Origin: Oscillospiraceae bacterium | Lineage (GTDB): Bacteria > Bacillota_A > Clostridia > Oscillospirales > Oscillospiraceae | Direction: 5' to 3' | NCBI GenBank assembly: GCA_017415945.1 | Contig: JAFQDR010000211.1 | Coordinates: 1-15,705 of the forward strand | DNA: 15,705 nucleotides | In this document: piece after piece, positions 12,508 through 15,705 of the stretch | Layout: each line of letters begins with the position of its first letter | Position numbering within the stretch: the first letter of the stretch is position 1 | The notes under the pieces: generated by a model | The model's database searches: none | What the model was told of the DNA's origin: nothing | The model's input: only the letters and a program-made list of their open reading frames with translations | Position numbers and translations under genes: made by a program

Positions 12508-12638
12508 AGCCTCCCCTTCGATAAGGGGAGGTGCCAGAGCTTGTCGAGGGCGGAGAGGTCGATTGTATCATTTCTACCTCTCAGTCATCCGCTCATACTT
12601 CGCGTCTGACAGCTCCCCTACATAGGGGAGCCTTTTTT
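12508..12638. repeat. structured dispersed repeat, copy B
   Basis: It opens with CCTCCCCTT/AAGGGGAGG (12510-12518/12523-12531) and GTGCCA. GAGAGGT/ACCTCTC (12553-12559/12576-12582) and an imperfect GTCA..CGC/GCG..TGAC hairpin follow, and it closes with a GCTCCCCT hairpin. It has the same start, size and stem order as copy A at 11328-11468. Confidence 0.65.
12612..12638. terminator. convergent terminator of ROK kinase and TauE/SafE genes
   Basis: GCTCCCCT (12612-12619) and AGGGGAGC (12624-12631) with an ACAT loop, then six T (12633-12638). The T-tract overlaps the stop codon of the minus-strand permease. On the minus strand the same hairpin lies just past that stop but without a long T-run. 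Confidence 0.8.
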
Positions 12639-13350
12639 ATAGGATATTACTTACCCCGCTGACAAAAATCATAATATAAATGGCCTTGGTCAGCAGCTGT
12701 GCGTTGAGCTTATCCGCAATGCGCTTGGCAATGAGCCCGCCCGCAATGATAGCAGCACCGCCACACAGAATGGGCAGCAGGTATTCGGCGGTCAAAATCC
12801 CCGAATAAATACGGAAGCAGGTGTTGTAGCCCCCCAGCAGCAGGAAGCTTGTGGTCAGATTTGCCAGATAGTCATACCGCTCCTCGCAGCGTGCAAGGAA
12901 GTACACCACCAGCATAGGCCCGCACACCCCGAACAGCCCATCGCACACAGCGGAAACCGTAAGAAACAGCAGGGACACGAAAATATTCATGGGGTCGGGT
13001 CTGCCGTCCTTCTTAATAAACAAATAGTAGATCGCAAGCAAAAGCAGGAAGCCCCCAAACAGCTTCTTAATAATGAGAGGACTTGTGCCCGCCGCGATTT
13101 TGATGGTCAGACTGGACACAACAATGCTGAACAGGAACACAGGCAGCACCATTTTGATGTTAATATGCTTGCGGTACACATAGACCATGGTGGCGTTCAG
13201 GAACACCAGAATGGCACCGTTGATGCCCGCCGCCAAGGTCAGGGGGAACACCATGGGGAACACCATCATCATGACGATGCCGCCCCCAAAGCCCGTAATG
13301 CCCTGCACCATACCGCCCAAAAAGGCCATTAAAATCACAATCCAAATCAT
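12637..13350 (-). CDS. TauE/SafE-family membrane permease (sulfite/anion exporter-like)
   Basis: A membrane protein of 237 aa with about 8 hydrophobic segments. It shows the internal duplication typical of TauE/SafE (DUF81), with paired Gly-rich motifs: FLGGMVQGITGFGGGIVMM (10-28) and AVCDGLFGVCGPMLVVYF near the middle. Family members move sulfite, sulfoacetate or other small organic anions, and the substrate here is unknown. I start at 13350 (MIWIVILMAFLGG), which has AAGGAG 8 nt upstream. The much longer open frame to 13569 runs through a hairpin-rich repeat and is not coding. Its promoter (13385-13412) uses a -35 inside that repeat. No neighbour suggests a pathway. Confidence 0.85.
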   Translation of the reverse strand: MIWIVILMAFLGGMVQGITGFGGGIVMMMVFPMVFPLTLAAGINGAILVFLNATMVYVYRKHINIKMVLPVFLFSIVVSSLTIKIAAGTSPLIIKKLFGGFLLLLAIYYLFIKKDGRPDPMNIFVSLLFLTVSAVCDGLFGVCGPMLVVYFLARCEERYDYLANLTTSFLLLGGYNTCFRIYSGILTAEYLLPILCGGAAIIAGGLIAKRIADKLNAQLLTKAIYIMIFVSGVSNIL

Positions 13351-13384
13351 ATTGAAAGCTCCTTGCATCAAATCCAATGTACCC

Positions 13385-13412
13385 ATTATACCGAAAAACA
13401 GCCCCTTGTCAA
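13385..13412 (-). promoter_or_regulatory. TauE/SafE gene promoter, -35 inside a repeat
   Basis: On the minus strand, TTGACA (13412-13407), a 16-bp spacer and a perfect TATAAT (13390-13385). The -35 falls in the loop and inner stem of the CAGCCCC palindrome at 13399-13420. Confidence 0.65.
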
Positions 13413-13669
13413 AGGGGCTGAGTCTGTCAAAATACTCCTTCGGAGCATTTTGACAGAGATGCCCCCGCTTACGCGATGGGCAAGCAGGTCTGCCGCGCGC
13501 ATAATTTGTTCGCGTTCCGCGAACAAATTCCACACTTGCAGATCTATTTGTATTTTTCGCTTCGTACATGCCGGCGCGAAAAATAAATTTGACTTTGTTT
13601 CGTCCTTATGGACGAAATTCTGCGAAGCATTTTTTGACAGTCTGAAACAGCCCCTTGTCAAAGGGGCTG
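13399..13669. repeat. composite hairpin-rich element flanked by identical 22-bp palindromes
   Basis: Identical 22-bp palindromes lie at 13399-13420 and 13648-13669. Just inside them are CTGTCAAAAT (13424-13433) and its inverted counterpart TTTTTTGACAG (13630-13640), like terminal inverted repeats. Internal hairpins: 15 bp with one mismatch at 13424-13456, a perfect 12 bp AATTTGTTCGCG stem at 13503-13529, 10 bp TATTTTTCGC at 13551-13585, and 8 bp TTTCGTCC at 13598-13617. No transposase is present. The one open frame across it is a by-product of the repeats. It looks like a MITE-like or structured-RNA dispersed element. Confidence 0.6.
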
Positions 13670-13672
13670 TTT
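13645..13672. terminator. hairpin ending the permease/kinase operon
   Basis: AAACAGCCCCTT (13645-13656) and AAGGGGCTGTTT (13661-13672) form a perfect 12-bp stem immediately past the histidine kinase stop on the minus strand. Only TTTC follows there, so efficiency is uncertain. It is also the right-hand palindrome of the composite element. Confidence 0.55.
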
Positions 13673-13673
13673 C

Positions 13674-14555
13674 TTAGAATCGTATTTCGATGTACAGCCT
13701 TCCGTCGTGGTAGTCCGCTTGGATGGTGCCGCCCATGCGCTCGGTCAGGTGCTTGGCGATGGACAGGCCCAAGCCTGTGGAATTGCGGCTTGCCTCCACT
13801 GTGTAAAAACGGTCAAACAATCTGCCAACTGTGACCGCATCCAGATTGCGGGCAGTGTTGGAGAAGCTCACACAGCCCGTTTCATCCATAGTCACAGACA
13901 AATCCCCGTCGGAGTATTTCAGCGCGTTGCCGATGATATTGGAGAAAATGCGGCTCACCGCCCCTGCATCCAGTTCACGGAAAACAGCCTCCTCGGGCAA
14001 TTGGATTTTCGGCTCGATTCCCTTCTCCTGCATGACCCCATAGAAAGACAGCAGGCTTTCTTCCAACGCCCGCACCACATCCATGTGTTCCGGTTTTAGT
14101 TCCTGAGAAGAAGTAACCACACTGTATCGAAACAGCTCATCCGTCAAAGACTTCAAGGCCTCCGTTCGATTGCTGATTTGGGAAAGATAACGCCGAACAT
14201 TCTCGCTCTGCTCCTCCCGCTCGAGCAAATCCAGATACCCGTTGATGGCCGTCAGCGGTGTTCTCAGATCATGGGAAATATTGGTGACCGCTTCCTTCAG
14301 TTCCAAATCGCCCTGTTGGTAACGATGGCGTTCCTTGCGGAGCAGACGAAGTTGTACATTGATGTCTGCCGCCAGTTTTCGCATATAGGGATCACGGGTG
14401 GAAATGTCAATGAGTGTATTGGTATCTGCTGTCACTCGGTCACGGAAGGCTTCCGCGATCTCCCGTGCCGACTTGCGCAGAAAATAAACCTTTGCAGCAA
14501 GCACAAAGATGATCAGAAGTAGTATACCGATGATGCCGAACAGCAAATGTTCCAT
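13674..14555 (-). CDS. sensor histidine kinase with one N-terminal membrane anchor
   Basis: A two-component sensor of 293 aa. It has one hydrophobic helix (5-26, LLFGIIGILLLIIFVLAAKV), a helical linker (27-85), and a HisKA domain with the H-box NISHDLRTPLTAI (phospho-acceptor His95). The HATPase domain has an N-box with Asn206 and Asn210 (SNIIGNALKYSDG), LFDRFYTVE (247-255) and the G2 box STGLGLSIAK (259-268). I start at 14555 (MEHLLFG), with AGAGG 7-8 nt upstream, because the extra 36 codons of the longer frame lie across the preceding gene's end. It is 10 bp behind the ABC-2 permease gene, in one operon. With almost no extracellular sensor it probably senses within the membrane or through the transporter, as in antimicrobial-peptide systems. 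The response regulator is not in the window. Confidence 0.9.
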   Translation of the reverse strand: MEHLLFGIIGILLLIIFVLAAKVYFLRKSAREIAEAFRDRVTADTNTLIDISTRDPYMRKLAADINVQLRLLRKERHRYQQGDLELKEAVTNISHDLRTPLTAINGYLDLLEREEQSENVRRYLSQISNRTEALKSLTDELFRYSVVTSSQELKPEHMDVVRALEESLLSFYGVMQEKGIEPKIQLPEEAVFRELDAGAVSRIFSNIIGNALKYSDGDLSVTMDETGCVSFSNTARNLDAVTVGRLFDRFYTVEASRNSTGLGLSIAKHLTERMGGTIQADYHDGRLYIEIRF

Positions 14556-14565
14556 AACAAACCTC

Positions 14566-15339
14566 TTATTTGATATTTCTTCTTTGGAAAATCGCGGCCC
14601 CAACCGCAGCGGAAGCAAGCCACACAGCATCACAAACCAACATACGGAACGGATTGAACACATGCATGGCTGAAAGCTGTGCCGCCTGCCCCGTGGGGTT
14701 TAGGTCATGCAAAACACCATAAACCGCTTTTGCAAAGCCGTCTACATAGGCAGGATTGAGTACCCCGTCCTTATATTGGGGCTGAACCATCACCTGATTG
14801 GTGTGGAGACTGACGCACAACAAAAAGAATGCCAGTCCCATGCACACTACAGCCGCAGTGGTTTTGTTGTCGCAGAGCATGGTAATGGTACAATAAATGC
14901 AGCCGTAAGCAATACACATCCCCACGCCCAACAGCAGATATCGGAGAAATTCTCCAATGGTGAGATTGATTTCGAAAAAGAAGCTGCCAACAGCGGAAGT
15001 GAAGAAAACCACAGCCAGATAAATCAGAATACAAGCCACGCCGCTGACAACCAAATGGGAAGCAAACACACTTCGGCGCAAACGTCCCGCAATCAGCTTA
15101 TTACGGATAAAGCCGTCACTGAAATCCTCTCCCACAAATAAGCTCACCAGTGCGGCAACCGCCATACCGAAAAAGCTCATAGGCAGGAAAATCACTCTGC
15201 TCAGGGGCACCGTGTAGTCCATGGCTGTCTTTTGCATTATGATAAATGCCACGGACATTCCCAGCATCCCACACAAACAGAGCCAAAACCATCTGCTGCG
15301 GAACAAACGTCGAATATCGGCAGATAATAATTTTCTCAT
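14566..15339 (-). CDS. ABC-2 type transporter permease, second copy
   Basis: An integral membrane subunit of 257 aa with about six hydrophobic helices (near 17-36, 48-68, 95-118, 128-155, 163-180, 230-250). The cytoplasmic motif GEDFSDGFIRNKLIAG (70-85) is typical of LanE/LanG-type and related ABC-2 permeases. A large extracellular loop (about 183-228) contains NPAYVDG and NPTGQ. I start at 15339 (MRKLLSADIRRLF), with GAGGTG 6 nt upstream overlapping the previous gene's stop. Its C-terminal third resembles the upstream permease (NPAYVDG, PTGQ, final FQRRNIK versus FRKRDIR), so the two arose by duplication and probably form a heterodimer. The ATPase gene should lie further upstream. An antimicrobial-peptide export or immunity role is suggested by the kinase neighbour but not shown. 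Confidence 0.85.
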   Translation of the reverse strand: MRKLLSADIRRLFRSRWFWLCLCGMLGMSVAFIIMQKTAMDYTVPLSRVIFLPMSFFGMAVAALVSLFVGEDFSDGFIRNKLIAGRLRRSVFASHLVVSGVACILIYLAVVFFTSAVGSFFFEINLTIGEFLRYLLLGVGMCIAYGCIYCTITMLCDNKTTAAVVCMGLAFFLLCVSLHTNQVMVQPQYKDGVLNPAYVDGFAKAVYGVLHDLNPTGQAAQLSAMHVFNPFRMLVCDAVWLASAAVGAAIFQRRNIK

Positions 15340-15349
15340 AGCTGCCACC

Positions 15350-15705
15350 TCATCGTATATCCCGTTTGCGGAACGGAAGATAGCCCGCAATTGTGGCAAT
15401 AACCAACATCACCAAAGAGAACACCGGCCAGCGGGATGCTCTTTCAAACTCCAGATTATTCATCTGGATGCTTTGTCCCGTTGGTAAAATATCGGCGATC
15501 AGCTCATAAATCATTCGCTGCGTCCCGTCAACATAGGCAGGATTCTCGACCAAATCGCCAAACTGAACACCGTCTTCTACCGAGATGATGACGTTTGTGT
15601 AAGCCATAAGGGGTTCTTCCAGTGCATTGATGCAGAAGGATGCCAATAACAAAATGGCAAACAGAAAAACGATGGAAGCAACAAGAGAAGCAGCCTTGGA
15701 GCCAA
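15350..15705 (-). CDS. ABC-2 type transporter permease, first copy (5' end beyond window)
   Basis: Partial: the frame is open to the window edge, and only the last 117 or so codons are present. The visible part has a hydrophobic helix (SLVASIVFLFAILLLASF), an extracellular loop with NPAYVDG and LPTGQS, and a last helix ending in FRKRDIR. This matches the layout of the next gene 10 bp downstream, so the two are tandem paralogues. Its stop overlaps the next gene's ribosome site (TGAGGTG), which suggests coupled translation. The start codon was not seen. Confidence 0.8.
   Translation of the reverse strand, partial: GSKAASLVASIVFLFAILLLASFCINALEEPLMAYTNVIISVEDGVQFGDLVENPAYVDGTQRMIYELIADILPTGQSIQMNNLEFERASRWPVFSLVMLVIATIAGYLPFRKRDIR

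Noticed and set aside
13386..13661. 91-codon open frame on - inside the composite element, and the extension of the TauE/SafE frame to 13569
   Set aside because: Both are read-through of palindromic repeats with no ribosome site. The permease has a good start at 13350.

Overview
The window looks like chromosome of an anaerobic, gut-type clostridial Firmicute, most likely Oscillospiraceae/Ruminococcaceae. The reasons are the moderately high GC, strong AGGAG-type ribosome sites, a class III (oxygen-sensitive) ribonucleotide reductase as the only dNTP-making system seen, a GH2 glycosidase with a GPH sugar symporter, and dense palindromic intergenic repeats. Taxonomy is inferred from style only; no rRNA or marker gene is present.

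Layout. 1-420: non-coding, hairpin-rich, with a terminator and a possible small RNA at the left edge. 453-1370 (+): glutaminase. 1577-2344 (+): short-chain dehydrogenase. 2345-3078: two very small divergent genes, a 38-aa membrane peptide on - and a 62-aa basic protein on +. They share a regulatory region with two GTTAG-N6-CTAAC palindromes resembling DtxR/IdeR metal boxes. 3079-6756 (-): GPH sugar symporter followed by a GH2 glycosidase, an operon divergent from an AraC-type regulator at 6915-8147 (+). 8177-11320 (+): NrdR-boxed promoter, nrdD, a separate 53-aa glycyl-radical peptide, and nrdG. 11560-12504 (+): ROK-family glucokinase. 12637-13350 (-): TauE/SafE-type permease. 13674-15705 (-): histidine kinase gene downstream of two paralogous ABC-2 permease genes, the first cut by the window end.

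The most interesting content is the anaerobic ribonucleotide reductase. The 760-residue NrdD chain keeps its ATP-cone, the thiyl cysteine region and a zinc-ribbon-like tail, but stops before any glycyl-radical motif. That motif (RRITGYLVG) lies on its own 53-aa ORF with its own AAGGAGG ribosome site, 95 bp downstream. Two identical palindromic repeats fill the gap, and the ORF overlaps the nrdG activase start by 8 bp. This reads as a split class III reductase whose radical-bearing segment is a separate subunit, and it is easily missed because the ORF is so short.

Other points worth following are a transcription terminator written inside the last codons of the 62-aa gene, paired NrdR boxes 32 bp apart, and several structured repeat families. 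One of these repeats appears to supply the -35 hexamer for the TauE/SafE gene.
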